Shown piece by piece: positions 44,490 through 55,221 of a DNA stretch of 64,000 nucleotides. Below the pieces are notes generated by a model, which worked only from the letters and a program-made list of their open reading frames with translations, did no database searches and was not told the DNA's origin. A program made the translations under genes and the position numbers. Source of the DNA: Conchocele bisecta. Lineage: Eukaryota; Mollusca; Bivalvia; Lucinida; Thyasiridae. Where the stretch lies: contig CM055273.1 of assembly GCA_029237695.1 (NCBI GenBank), positions 61,927,968 through 61,991,967 of the forward strand. The letters run 5' to 3'. The stretch's first letter is position 1, and each line of letters begins with the position of its first letter.

Positions 44490-44830
44490 GCTGACTGATA
44501 ACATAATATCGTAACCTGCATTGACTAGATACGCATATCCCGGTCACAACTACTTTGTATGACGCTCCATTAGTCGAACGACGTCTCATTAGTGACCGAA
44601 CGACGTCAGTGTAATGACGCAACGTATACACAAGACTTAGTCCGTGTTCTTTTAAGCGATCGCCATGCTATATTTTCCCAACTTCGAGCATTAAAAGCTA
44701 CCTGATATACCATGCATAATATTGCCTTTTGATATCAGGTTTATCAGGCTGGGCTCGGAAACGGTACGAATTTCTTGGCGAGCCATGAATTCCTACGCAT
44801 TTCTGCCTTCCTGACAAACGTGATGTTAAA
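44490..44830. mobile_element. Element of family G
   Basis: Blocks CTGATAACATAATATCGTAA, ACGACGTCAGTGTAATGACG and TTTTGATATCAGGTTTATCA in order. The hairpin seen at 1694 is reduced to ACGGTACGAATTTCTTGGCG. Confidence 0.65.
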
Positions 44831-44853
44831 ATCACCATCATGTTATTCCCTAT

Positions 44854-45220
44854 ATAATTCCAGCACAAAACTATTTACACAATTCCCTAGCATTTGATAG
44901 GCCCGTAGCAAGTCTCTGTCCAAAATTTATATCCCAGTAAACTCCCACGCCGAACTACTTTCTACAGGTGCGCTGTCAGTGCTGTCAATGTAAACAAATG
45001 GCTGCCGTCTGTCAAAATAAACACATTTTCTTGATGAATTTATTTCAAATGCTGGAATTATAAGGAATGAATGGCCTTTTTTTGTGGAATTTATCGGGGA
45101 TATAAACTTGGAAAAGTTGCGGGAATACTGGACGAGGCCTTACGGCCTTCGTCCAGTATTCCCGCGGCTTTTCCAAGTTTATACCCCGATAAATTCCACA
45201 AAAGGCCATTCATTCCTATA
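44854..45220. mobile_element. Foldback element, family C, abutting exon 6
   Basis: Complete inverted copy, TATAATTCCAGCACAAAACT to AAAGGCCATTCATTCCTATA. Its end is 12 bp before exon 6, so the polypyrimidine and branch-point region of that exon lies in element DNA. Confidence 0.85.
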
Positions 45221-45232
45221 ATGTGTTCACAG

Positions 45233-45296
45233 GGCCCAGTCGCTTTCGACGACAAGAGAGGGCGAATGGGGCTCACCTTTCTACAGCAAAGCTTCA
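45233..45296 (+). CDS. GABA-B-type receptor, exon 6
   Basis: A 64-bp exon that enters in phase 0 and leaves in phase 1, acceptor ATGTGTTCACAG, donor GTAAGT. It encodes GPVAFDDKRGRMGLTFLQQS then F plus one base. It aligns with [20 protein letters not shown] of GABA-B1 and with the GQVVFRNGERMGTIKFTQ strand pair of GB2, near the end of the ligand-binding domain. The odd base is completed by the first two bases of exon 7. The 17 kb intron that follows holds the minisatellite and the LTR retrotransposon. Confidence 0.9.
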
Positions 45297-45929
45297 GTAA
45301 GTTGGCCTGATACCGGATGCCAAGTACTAAATAGAGGATCTCAAACGAGTTCCATTTAATATGAGATTTATGACACGAGTCACGCATTGTTTATGCACCG
45401 AGTCTCTGGCGAGGTGCATACAATTTCGGACTCAGCCAACGTGGAGATATCCAACACGATACAGTGAGTAGACGCCATTGACTATTTTCGCATCTAGTTA
45501 AAAATCTCCACAGAGAAAATAGTTTTCACCCTTGCAAGAAAAGTATTTTAAATTTTCCATATACTAGGTTCTCCAAACGGGAGCACATCATTAAGTTCGA
45601 GCAATTTCAGTAATGTTAACGAGCCTCTGACGCTTATAATGACGTTTCAAACAGGATGACGTCACGTCAAAACATCACTGTTTTGTCGAGCCATTACGGA
45701 CATCATTTGGAATGTCTCTATTTTATTAATTTGACATAACGTTTGCGGAATATACGAATACATAAATAGGGTGATGCGATCAGCCAATCAAATTCGCTCC
45801 AGGTGTTATTACACGTGTGTCATATCTCCAGTTTATGAAATGGGTTACAGCACGCAATAACAATGTATTCATGTGATAAAGAAGAATTATTAATAGTTTT
45901 TACAACGAATATGACAATCCGAAAGGAAA

Positions 45930-47570
45930 ACAAGGACCAAAACGTTTCATTAGTCCAAAAACATGGGTCAAAGTCGTTATATCAATCCGAAAACATGGGT
46001 CAAAGACGTTACATCAATCCGAAAACAGGGGCCAAAACGTTAAATTATTCCGAAAACATGAGCCAAAGTCGAAACATCAATCCGAAAAATGGGCCAAAGT
46101 CGTTACATCAATCCGAAAACAGGGGCCAAAACGTTAAATCAGTCCGAAAACAGGGACCAAAGACGTTAAACCAGACCAAAAACAGGGGCCAAAGTGTTAC
46201 ATTAATCAGAAAACATGGGCCAAAGACGTTACATCAGTCCGAAAACAGGGACCAAAGGCGCTACATCAGTCCGAAAACAGGGACCAAAGACGCTACATCA
46301 GTTCGAAAACAGGGGCCAAAGCGTTATATCAATCCGAAATCAGGGACCAAAACGTTACATCAATCCGAAAACAGGCGCCAAGGACGTTATATCAGTCCGA
46401 AAATAGGGACCAAAGACGTTACATCAATCAGAAAACAGGGACCAAAGACGTTAAATCAGTCGGAAAACAGGAACCAAAGACGTTAAGCCAGTCCGAAAAC
46501 AGGGGCCAAAGCGTTACATCAATCAGAAAACAGGGACCAAAGACGTTACATCAGACCGAAAACAGGGACCAAAAACGTTACATCAGTCGGAAAACATGGA
46601 CCAAAGACGTTACATCAGTTCGAAAACAGGGGCCAAAGCGTTATATCAATCCGAAAACAGGGGCCAAAGACGTTACATCAATTCGAAAACAGGGACCAAA
46701 ACGTTACATCAATCCGAAAACAGGGGCCAAGGACGTTACATCAATCCGGAAAGAGGGGACAAAACGTTACATCAATCCAAAAACAGTGAACAAAGACGGT
46801 ACATCAATGCGAAAACTGGGGCCAAAACGTTAAATCAGTCCGCAAACAGGAGCCAAAACGTTACACCAATCAGAAAACAAGGACCAAAGACGTTAAATCA
46901 GACCAAAAACAGTGACCAAAGCGTTACATCAATAAGAAAACAGTGACCAAAGACGTTACATCAGTCCGAAAAGAGGGACTAAAGACGTTAACTCAGTCCG
47001 AAAACATGGGCCAAAGACGTTACATCAGTCCGAAATCAGGGACGAAAGACGTTACATCAGTCCGAAAACAGGGACCAAATACATTACATCAGTTCGAAAA
47101 CAGGGGTCAAAGCGTTATATCAATCCGAAATCAAGGACCAAAACGTTACATCAATCCGAAAACAGGGGCCGATGACGTTGCATCAATCCGGAAACAGGGG
47201 CCAAAACGTTACATCAATCCAAAAACAGGGAACAAAGACGGTACCTCAATCCGAAAACAAGGGCCAAAACGTTACATAAATCCGAAAACAAGGTCCAAAA
47301 CGTTACGTCAATCAGAAAACAGGGACCAAAGACGTTAAATCAGTCCGAAAACAGGGACCAAAGACGTTACATAAATCCGGAAACAAGGGCCAAAACGTTA
47401 CATCAATCCAAAAACAGGGAACAGAGACGGTACCTCAATCCGAAAATAGGGGCCAAAACGTTACATATATCCGAAATCAGGGTCAAAACGTTACATCAAT
47501 CAGAAAACAGGGGCCAAAGACATTAAATCCGTCCGAAAACAGGGGCCAAATACGTTACGCTAATCGGAGA
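45930..47570. repeat. Minisatellite of 31-32 bp units, about 50 copies
   Basis: Head-to-tail units of the form CCGAAAACAGGGGCCAAAGA followed by CGTTACATCAAT, with a one-base difference (GGGGCCAAAACG or GGGGCCAAAGACG) giving 31 or 32 bp. Over 1.6 kb the plus strand is open for long stretches because the unit has no stop in any frame. Encoded peptides (RQGPKTLHQSENR, KTGTKDVTSVRK and so on) are by-products of the repeat. Confidence 0.95.
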
Positions 47571-47807
47571 CATGGGTTTAAAACTTTACATCATTTCTAG
47601 AACGGGGGTCAATCTCACAAATTGACCGGAAAAGCCAGGATATGGTATATTTCCAATGATATGAGCGTCATGCAAACAAGAACGCCATACGGTGTTTGAT
47701 TCACGCCTTTAGTCCTTTCAACCATACAGGCTATAAAATAATTCCAACATTTGCAAACACTGTAGATTGTTATGAGTCGTCTCATCTGGACTTGCAGTAT
47801 GTGTCCA

Positions 47808-48109
47808 GTAGCCTATTTCACCAACATCGCAAAGTATACTTTCCTAGCAAAGTATACTTTGAGGGAGAAATTGATATTTTAGAATAAATTATTAATTTTT
47901 ATTATACTGAATTTATTACATTATCACAGCCAATTTGGCTGTGATAATGTAATAAATTCAGTATAATAATTCTGCATACTTTTAATCATCAAATATATGC
48001 AGTCGTTATTCTATATGAAATAATGCATTTCAGGAAAAATACATGATTACTCCCTCAAAGTATACTTTGCTAGATAAGTATACTTTGCAATGTTGGTGAA
48101 ATGGGCTAC
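47808..48109. mobile_element. Foldback MITE, family A (full copy)
   Basis: GTAGCCTATTTCACCAACAT to GTTGGTGAAATGGGCTAC, 302 bp, the best preserved ends of the family. Confidence 0.88.
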
Positions 48110-48249
48110 TGATGTTTCAAGATTTTGACAGTGAATACCACCTTTTAGATTAATGGAATATGCAAACAAATAGCATGGAACATTTCCATGTCAGAATTTA
48201 GGGGCGAACGGGCTAACAATAATGTCACGATGGATAATGCACGCATATA

Positions 48250-48424
48250 TCACTCGCTATATCGTTTATTTAACCAGGTGTGCTGATTATCGTGAAATAA
48301 TGCACAAGTAATTAGGTCCTTACGCGAAACAAATGAGTGAGCATAGCGAACCGAGTTTGGTTAGCAGTAGGACCCAATCACGAGGGCATTATTACAAGAT
48401 AATCAGCTGACCTGGTTAAATAAA
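48250..48424. mobile_element. Foldback element, about 175 bp
   Basis: TTTATTTAACCAGGTGTGCT and AGCTGACCTGGTTAAATAAA are inverted ends; GATTATCGTGAAATAATGCA pairs with GCATTATTACAAGATAATC. The centre GAGTGAGCATAGCGAACCGA resembles that of the element at 15011. Confidence 0.85.
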
Positions 48425-48589
48425 CATTTTCTTACGGTTCATAAACTGTAATTTATAAAACAAAAACAAAGGGAATCAAGCGCAACAAAAGGAGTGCAAA
48501 TTAATTTCTGGAGGCGACGGTGAAGGCGGCTGTCTCGCGATTCAGGGTGTGCGTTTGAGAACAGCATTTTATTGGTCGAAGGAAACATG

Positions 48590-48780
48590 TCATAGGGATT
48601 ACGTGGTTTGTGACTCCTGCAGCCCGATAACGATCTAAATTGCGTGTTAAGACGCACGACAGGTATTTCCTTGACAGAATGGGACAAATCCTGATCAGAC
48701 TATACGAATGCACAGGTGATATGGATTTACATTTGTAGCAAAATCCATAAGCCCAATTTCTCCAGTGACAGACACATATA
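48590..48780. mobile_element. Foldback element, family E (left-truncated)
   Basis: From CTCCTGCAGCCCGATAACGA to TTTCTCCAGTGACAGACACATA. Confidence 0.65.
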
Positions 48781-49188
48781 ATGAAAATAAACATGTGAAT
48801 AAAAATGGAAGTGAACGTATATAGTCCAGTGATATTGACCTTCATTATCTTTGGTTGCCAGGCGATGGCCTTGTTGTGATGACGCGACTATAAGTCCTGA
48901 CGACCGTCTAAGCAAAACCCTTTGTACAACTGATCAATTAATATGTGTGCTGCCTGCTGAGAAAATAAACCTTTCAGCTCTTGCAACAATTCTAGAAGCT
49001 GGCCATTTTGCACAGCCACGCAGTCTGGTCATTGTCTACTTTTGCTGCTTGCACATTTACTTCAGTGACTGAATGGCGAACAGCGTATCACCGATCCGGT
49101 GATACGCTAGTCGCACGCGTCGTAGCCAGCGACCTATTTAATATAATTATACGAGATAGTTTACTACGCAGGGGCATCGGATTGATAT

Positions 49189-51265
49189 TGTTACGCGCCG
49201 GCTGTGGGGCGTGTACTAAATACTATTTTGACCCGCTATCTCGTTGTGTTGAGCCTACGACCCTTAGCACCAGCTTCTCTAGAATGCCCACCTTGGCTAC
49301 TAGACTAAGGACCTTCTGGAGGGGTTTGTTCTTGCGGATCTGCCAGCAAGGCACGCGTTGTGGGCTCTGTGTGTCTGTTTGCTATACTATGTGTTGGTAG
49401 CGTGCATATTATGTCTAGCAAATCAGACTCTTTGCCTGCAACCTGTGCGTTGAATAACTCAGATTATCGCCACTGTGGTTCTCTACGGATGAACACAGGA
49501 TGAGACACCACTCTGTAAACTTCAGGGAATGTAGAAGTAGCCAGTTCAATTTAACAATTTAATTAGCATTAATCGATGGTGTACGACAAATGTACAATAA
49601 TAATAGTTCACATGAGTGGTCACAGCACGTCATAAACTGCATTACTGTCAACTTGTTATATAGACATGTTAAGATGGTTAAAATGCGAGCTTAAAATGCT
49701 GTATTAAAGCAATATAATTAGTTGCTCCGCTCAAATGAGGGCGAAATTGTCAGACGATGACAATGCGTGGTGTTAACGTAACATCACTAAATAGGCATGT
49801 AAACACTTAATTTGTAGTTACCGAAACGAAGTCACATAATACGTCACGATAAGGTAATGTCGACAATTATAACTTCCAATAGTCTTCCGATTTAAAACGA
49901 AAAGTTTAACGGGCTACTACCGTTGTTCGTGGCTCATACACGTATCGATAATTTACGATATAGAATAACACCGGGTTATACCACTGAGGTTTATACTAAG
50001 TACATGTAAACTAGACTTCGCTAGCATTATAATATCCGCGAATATCCGCTGTGTAAGTAAATAATGTCCAAAATGATTCTGACAGAAGTTGTGTTGGCCT
50101 AAAGATAAACTATACTTTCTATGAGATTGTTACAATAACTTTTGGAAGATCTTACAAGGTAATTTGTTGAAGAGTACATTTCTCACGAAATTTGCGTGGA
50201 GTTCGTCTGTAAAAGTCTAAAATCAGAATGCTTCCAAAGAAAATATTGGGTCCTTTTATACCCGTGAGGTGGCCAGTGACCCGTTTCTGGTCACAGTGGC
50301 CAGTGACCACCAATTCCTGGTCACAGTGGACAGTTTCGGGTCACAGTGGCCCATTCCGGGTCACAGTGACCAGTTTCTGTCCACAGTTTGACTCAATTGT
50401 GGGTCACGGTGGCCACTTTTTGCGTCATCACTACAACTATAACGTCACGTCTCGTGAGTGACTCCAAAAGTGGCCACAACATCTCGCGCGGTCTAAAACT
50501 ATGACAAAATAGACAATTTGCCAGTTATGAAACGCCACAAGGCGCATTCCTTCCCGTCGACAAAGACAGATAATGAGCAAGTAAACCTTTTAAGAAAGTT
50601 CAATAAAGTTATGATTTATATACCAGAAATGCATTATAGAAGTTTCGCTTCATCGCTGCGTTTCACAAATCACTTCGTTTCGTCAAATTAACAATCCCAG
50701 AATTCAAAGAACAAGATGGCTGACGAGGAATGGACTATTTCTGTCTCTGAGAATGCAGTCACGTTTTCACTATTAATTTGCTCTCTGGATAGTTAGACGT
50801 GAGCCATTTGACGAAATGATTGTGGTTAAAAGTAAACCAGCTGATAGCAAGCGTGATTTTACATATAAAGCTAAAATGATGGACTTTCAAACGGCTGAAA
50901 ATCGAGCATGGATATAACAGGTGCGCGAAATGGAGGCATGCGATAGTGACGATGAATTCAGACAAGACCGTGATGGTTTTTGAGTTGTGTGCTGGGTCTG
51001 AGTATGAATTCCAGGCACACACACATGCTTACACCTCACTGCTAGTCATATCAACATAAAATGGATGACAATTAACAACAGTCAATAGTGTTAAAAGTTC
51101 CTCGAATCCTAAGGTATATGATCATGGGAGGTAAGTCAGATATGCCAGGGCACAGGGCTACTAAAATATTGCCATCATATTCAATCTGAATAGATAATAG
51201 TGTTATGCAATGAATTAAAGTAGGTGAGGTAATATTCAGTATTGCCTGTGTGCCGGGGCATATCA
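49189..51265 (-). repeat. 3' LTR of the Ty3/Gypsy element
   Basis: On the plus strand it reads TGTTACGCGCCGGCTGTGGG to TGCCGGGGCATATCA. It matches 58682-60750 throughout; the differences I could read are about 25 small indels and only a handful of substitutions. It includes the GGTCACAGTGG array at 50266-50420. Confidence 0.96.
50266..50420. promoter_or_regulatory. GGTCA half-site array with ERE-type palindrome (3' LTR)
   Basis: Five or six units of 20-30 bp repeat GGTCACAGTGGCCAGT with variations. At 50359-50371 the sequence is exactly GGTCACAGTGACC, the inverted repeat with 3-bp spacer that forms an oestrogen-response element core. Same array in the other LTR. Nuclear-receptor binding is inferred from the motif only. 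Confidence 0.5.
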
Positions 51266-51277
51266 TTATCCCCCCGT
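51266..51277 (-). other. Polypurine tract next to 3' LTR
   Basis: On the minus strand CGGGGGGATAA lies directly before the LTR start. It sits where plus-strand priming is expected. It is not a pure purine run (one T). Confidence 0.65.
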
Positions 51278-51373
51278 TATTTTTGGCAAAACTCCTGTTG
51301 CCAAATACTATTCAGTCTATAATAGACAATACAATTACACGCGTCACAGTCACTTTCTTTCACTTCATCTTGG

Positions 51374-52464
51374 TCACGGTACTGCGGACGGCTGGGGGTG
51401 GGAGTGTGACCGTCCGGAACCCTTGGCTGGTGGAGGAACTGGCCGGGACCTCTCAATGCCAGCCAACCGTCGTTCCATGCGGGCCATCTCATATGTCATC
51501 CGGTCAGTGGCCTTTACCTGTTCCCTCGTGGCCCTTGCGCTGGACTCGATCGCAGTTACGATCGCAGCGGCTGCGTTCTTGATTGCGGAGACAATCAAGG
51601 AGGTGGGGTCCGCTGGTGCAGGCGTCTCTGCTGCACAGCCTGTCTCTACTGCCAGAGGGTCGGTGGCCTCTGCAGCCCGCAGAAGTCCGGGTAAGATGTA
51701 TTCATCTTGTAGCGGCGTGGTGTCCTGCTTCTTCTTCGTTGGACCGCGGGGCGTTGACATTCCGGTTGGTTGGGCCGCTGGCTGTGCCGCTGGCTGCGTC
51801 GCCGGGAACAGCAGTTCCGTCAGTTCATCGAACTGGCTCCCGACATCTGGCACGCACCTCATAAACTTAGGAGCTGATGGACCCTCAGTGCATGTCAGCT
51901 GAGGGGTGGTCCTCTGGTCCGGCTTCCGTGACACCTTGTACAGGCCCATCTTCCCTGCCTGGCTAGGCGGTGGTACCCCCATCACTGGCATACCTGTGGC
52001 ACTTGCAGGCTGCTCCCGTCTGAAAGGAGCGAGGCTGCTTCGCGACGTTTCGGCCACCACCATGCAGGCAGCACTGCCTCTTCGTCCTGCTGGTCGAAAA
52101 TCGAGTTGTCCTCGAGGTCCTCTATGATGTCCTCGGAGCATCGCACCAGCGGTCTGACGTAGTCATCCCCCACCACGACGGGGTTGGCGGACTTGTGCAG
52201 CATGGCTGACACATCCGTTGCGCTCCTGCTTCTGGCCTCCTCCAGGTGACGCTTGTAGCACCGCGTGTGCTTGGCCAGGTCAGAAGCTTCCAGGCAGCGG
52301 AAATTGCAGAGACTGCAACTAAACGGCACCCTGTCGAAGGGGACGTGATGCTTCAGGACATGGGCAACAAGTCGACCCCTCCGGCTCACCTTGCTGCATC
52401 TGGTGCACTGGTACTGTGTGTGCGGTCTGCCTGGGCTGAAGGTGAAGGGGCTGACGCCGGCCAT
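51374..52464 (-). CDS. Extra ORF with C2H2 zinc fingers in env position
   Basis: Two overlapping frames of the same strand as gag-pol, 51982-52464 (160 codons) and 51374-52141 (255 codons). They probably form one protein of about 360 residues broken near 52020. The N-terminal part has two zinc-finger-like motifs: YQCTRCSKVSRRGRLVAHVL followed by KHH, and FSCSLCNFRCLEASDLAKH. An acidic stretch follows (SEDIIEDLEDNSIFDQQDEE), then a proline/alanine-rich linker with QPAAQPAAQPTG and a basic PTKKKQ. The end looks helical (MTYEMARMERRLAGIE), possibly a coiled coil. No signal peptide or membrane segment is seen, so it is not an envelope. It could be a captured host gene or a regulatory protein of the element. 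Confidence 0.6.
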
Positions 52465-53125
52465 CCTGTCTGTAAACAGAGAACCACAAGGTTCATTACG
52501 CCATTAACTTCACCACAGTTATATGCCTGTCCCATTACTGTCATTATTGCAGACCACACTTGATATTGTAGCATTAATGTTTATATGTACGTGCACTGTT
52601 GTACTGTCCAGTGGTGAGAATCATTCTTCCGGACGTGTTATGCGACAGTATACACACTCTAGAGCTGTCAAATGTTAACATGGTCCTATGCACCACACCA
52701 TATCCAATATCAGGCAATAAAACACTTTTTTAGAAGCTAGCCTTAAAATGTTTGAAAATACAATAATCACAGCACCATTAGTTACATAAATTACTCTCTA
52801 CCTAATTGTTAATGGACAAGTACATGTGTAAATGGCTAATTATGCCATCACGCGCTTCTGATATCCTGTTTTCACGACCGTATGAATATATACATATTTA
52901 TTACTGACACGATGAAAGTAACTGCGGCGGTACGCGACGACTCGACGTTGTTACCCGCGACGATGTAGCCGAATACTTCCACATTAACAAAGTTAATAGC
53001 AACACATGTTAACCATCATTTACAATAGTAACACATTAATCATTAAATACACATAAATTTCACCAAATTCCACATAAATTTCCTACAACTACAAGGCGAG
53101 CCAGAATAATACAGTAAAAATGTAA
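52465..53125. other. Non-coding spacer inside the retrotransposon
   Basis: About 660 bp between integrase and the zinc-finger ORF without an open frame of note. It could hold a splice acceptor for a subgenomic RNA expressing the zinc-finger ORF, but this is inference. Confidence 0.4.
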
Positions 53126-53650
53126 CTAGTTGTTCAGCTTCTTTCGGGCACGGGCCATCCATCTGGGCAAGTTAGATCCCTCATACATCTTCAGTTTGTC
53201 ATGGTGTACAAGTTTATCCGTCCCCTTGGCGTCAAACTGTACCCGGAAGTTTACGGCGGATCGGCACTCAGTCACGAGGTATGGGCCATCATATTTCTTC
53301 TCCAGTTTTGGTGCGACTCCCACCTTTCTGGCTTCATGCAGCATCCAAACCGCATCTCCGACCTTGTAGTTGTGGTAGGATGAATTAACATCGTATCTTG
53401 CCTTGCTTCTCTTGGCATTTGCCTTCAGATAACGCCTGGCGACATCATGTGCATGCTGCATCCGTTCTCGCAGGAGTGTGACATGTTGCTCGCAGGATGG
53501 CTCATCATTACTCGTGGTTCGGTGTTTATATACCAAATCAGCGGGCAATCGGATCTCCCTCCCGAGGCTCATCAGGTTTGGTGACAGTTTGGTGGACTCG
53601 TTGGGTGTCGCCCTGTAGGCCCCCGCATGCAGCCGAGATACTGGTCCCAC
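53126..53650 (-). CDS. Integrase C-terminal region (Ty3/Gypsy)
   Basis: 174 codons continuing the integrase after a frame break at about 53650-53690. It starts within the catalytic core's last helices (AYRATPNESTKLSPNLMSLG) and continues to the C-terminal domain with YDGPYLVTECRS, the GPY/F-type module of Ty3/Gypsy integrases. It ends MARARKKLNN and stop. There is no chromodomain. One of the breaks at the junction lies in a G run. Confidence 0.88.
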   Translation of the reverse strand: MGPVSRLHAGAYRATPNESTKLSPNLMSLGREIRLPADLVYKHRTTSNDEPSCEQHVTLLRERMQHAHDVARRYLKANAKRSKARYDVNSSYHNYKVGDAVWMLHEARKVGVAPKLEKKYDGPYLVTECRSAVNFRVQFDAKGTDKLVHHDKLKMYEGSNLPRWMARARKKLNN

Positions 53651-53666
53651 TCATCTTGATCACCTA

Positions 53667-55187
53667 CTAGATAGGCTTTGACCTCTTGATGAGCGTCCTA
53701 TTAAACCTCTCTGTCTGGCCATTTCCCTTTGGATTTCGCGGGCTAGATCGGGTTTTCTTTACCTCTAATAGCTGGCAGAGTTCTTTGAAGAGACCACTCT
53801 CAAATGTCCGCCCTTGGTCAGTATGGATGGTCTGAGGTGTACCCCAGCGGGCAACAAAGTCATTGATAATTCTAAGGGCACAGTTCTCAGCTCTTTGACT
53901 GGGTACTGCCACCACCTCCACATACTTTGTGAAATGGTCGGTCATGACCATTATATACTTATTACCATTCGTAGTTTCTGGGAGAGGTCCCATATAGTCA
54001 ATAGACAGGGTATCCCAAGGTGCACCACTGTTCAGGTGGCCCATCGGCGCCCTGGGTTTCTTCTGTGGCAATCGGTCTGCCGCACATACATCGCAGCCTC
54101 GGACGTAGAGAGTTACGTCCTGCTTGGAGTTGTACCAATAATATCGCTGCAGCACCTTTTCCTTCGTCTTCTTGATGCCCAGATGCCCGGATAGGACGCT
54201 GTCATGCATCTGTCGCATTACATCCGGTTTCATGTCCCTGGGGACCAATAACTGGTAGAACTCGCCGGTATCGTTGAGTTTCTTGAAGTATTTGTACAGG
54301 ACGCCCTCGTATACATCTAGACTGTCCCAGATTACCCAGTAGTGTCTGGTAGCGGGGCTAGCAGCAACCATGCTGTCTGCAGTTGGCTTCGTCCCGGCTA
54401 CCTTAGCTTCTAGTATGGGCCCAATGTCAAGGTCATTAGCCTGTCGTTCGGCTAGTGTCCTCACTGCGTTGGTATCCAACCAGCTCTGCGGCGAGAAACG
54501 GGGTTCATCCCTCTCCTTGGATGTACCAGCCTTAGGTATGCTATCTATAGCTCGCACCTGTACTACTGTGGTTTGCTCATTGCTACCCCCAATATGGTTT
54601 CCTTGATACAGCATAGCCTCAGCTCGTTTTCTACATTTACTGCAAGGCCCGCATTTCAATGGCTCGCTCGTATCTACTGCACTACATGTGCAGTCTCTCG
54701 GTGTTTCACACCGTGACAAGGCGTCGCAATGTGGCTGTTTCTTACCAGGGCGGTATTCAACTGCAAAATCATATGGGGATAAAATCTCCAGCCATCTGGA
54801 AATTTTACCGTTTGGCTCCTTGAGACTAAACAGCCAAACGAGTGCCTGGTGATCAGTGCGGACTATGAAATGCCGACCCAGTAAGTATTGCCTGAAATAC
54901 TGTATAAAGAAGACCACCGCTAGCAGCTCCATCTCAGTAATGCAGTAGTTACGCTCGGCCTTGTTCAACGCTCTACTGGCATAGGCAATCACCCTTTCCC
55001 TGTTCTCTTGTATTTGAGACAGGACTGCACCAATGCCTATGCCTGAAGCATCAACATCTAGATAGAACACACCCCCCTCATTCAAAGGATATCCCATGAC
55101 ATCTGGACTAATCAGGGCCAGTTTTATGTTGTCAAATGCTCGTTCGCATTGCTCGCCCCAGATGAAGTCTTTGCCTTTCCTGGTCAA
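53667..55187 (-). CDS. RNase H and integrase of Ty3/Gypsy pol
   Basis: 506 codons. RNase H: YLDVDASGIGIGAVLSQ (first Asp), TEMELLAVV (Glu), RTDHQALVWL (Asp) and PHCDALSRC (last Asp). The integrase zinc domain follows: HDSVLSGH with CDVC. The integrase core has D (LSIDYMGPLP), D (IHTDQGRTF) and E (GQTERFNRT) with 35 residues between the last two, the expected DD35E. All catalytic residues are present. The frame is lost at both ends: upstream to RT near 55220 and downstream near 53690. Confidence 0.95.
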   Translation of the reverse strand: MTRKGKDFIWGEQCERAFDNIKLALISPDVMGYPLNEGGVFYLDVDASGIGIGAVLSQIQENRERVIAYASRALNKAERNYCITEMELLAVVFFIQYFRQYLLGRHFIVRTDHQALVWLFSLKEPNGKISRWLEILSPYDFAVEYRPGKKQPHCDALSRCETPRDCTCSAVDTSEPLKCGPCSKCRKRAEAMLYQGNHIGGSNEQTTVVQVRAIDSIPKAGTSKERDEPRFSPQSWLDTNAVRTLAERQANDLDIGPILEAKVAGTKPTADSMVAASPATRHYWVIWDSLDVYEGVLYKYFKKLNDTGEFYQLLVPRDMKPDVMRQMHDSVLSGHLGIKKTKEKVLQRYYWYNSKQDVTLYVRGCDVCAADRLPQKKPRAPMGHLNSGAPWDTLSIDYMGPLPETTNGNKYIMVMTDHFTKYVEVVAVPSQRAENCALRIINDFVARWGTPQTIHTDQGRTFESGLFKELCQLLEVKKTRSSPRNPKGNGQTERFNRTLIKRSKPI

Positions 55188-55221
55188 TTCAATCAGGGGT
55201 CGGGCTATCGCAGCATAGTTT

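Noticed and set aside
45863..47338. Open frames up to 207 codons with a repeated KTGTKDVTSVRKQG pattern
   Set aside because: The 31-32 bp minisatellite unit lacks stops in any plus frame, and frame changes with unit length. No splice or start context.
45930..47570. CRISPR-like regular repeat
   Set aside because: Units are contiguous and degenerate without spacers, and the DNA is eukaryotic.
51072..51266. 64-codon minus-strand frame repeated at 60557-60751
   Set aside because: It lies in both LTRs and matches because the LTRs match; its hydrophobic composition shows no known domain, so it is not claimed as a gene.
51423..52127. Plus-strand open frames of 159, 93 and 73 codons
   Set aside because: They are antisense shadows of the zinc-finger ORF, favoured by its high GC content.
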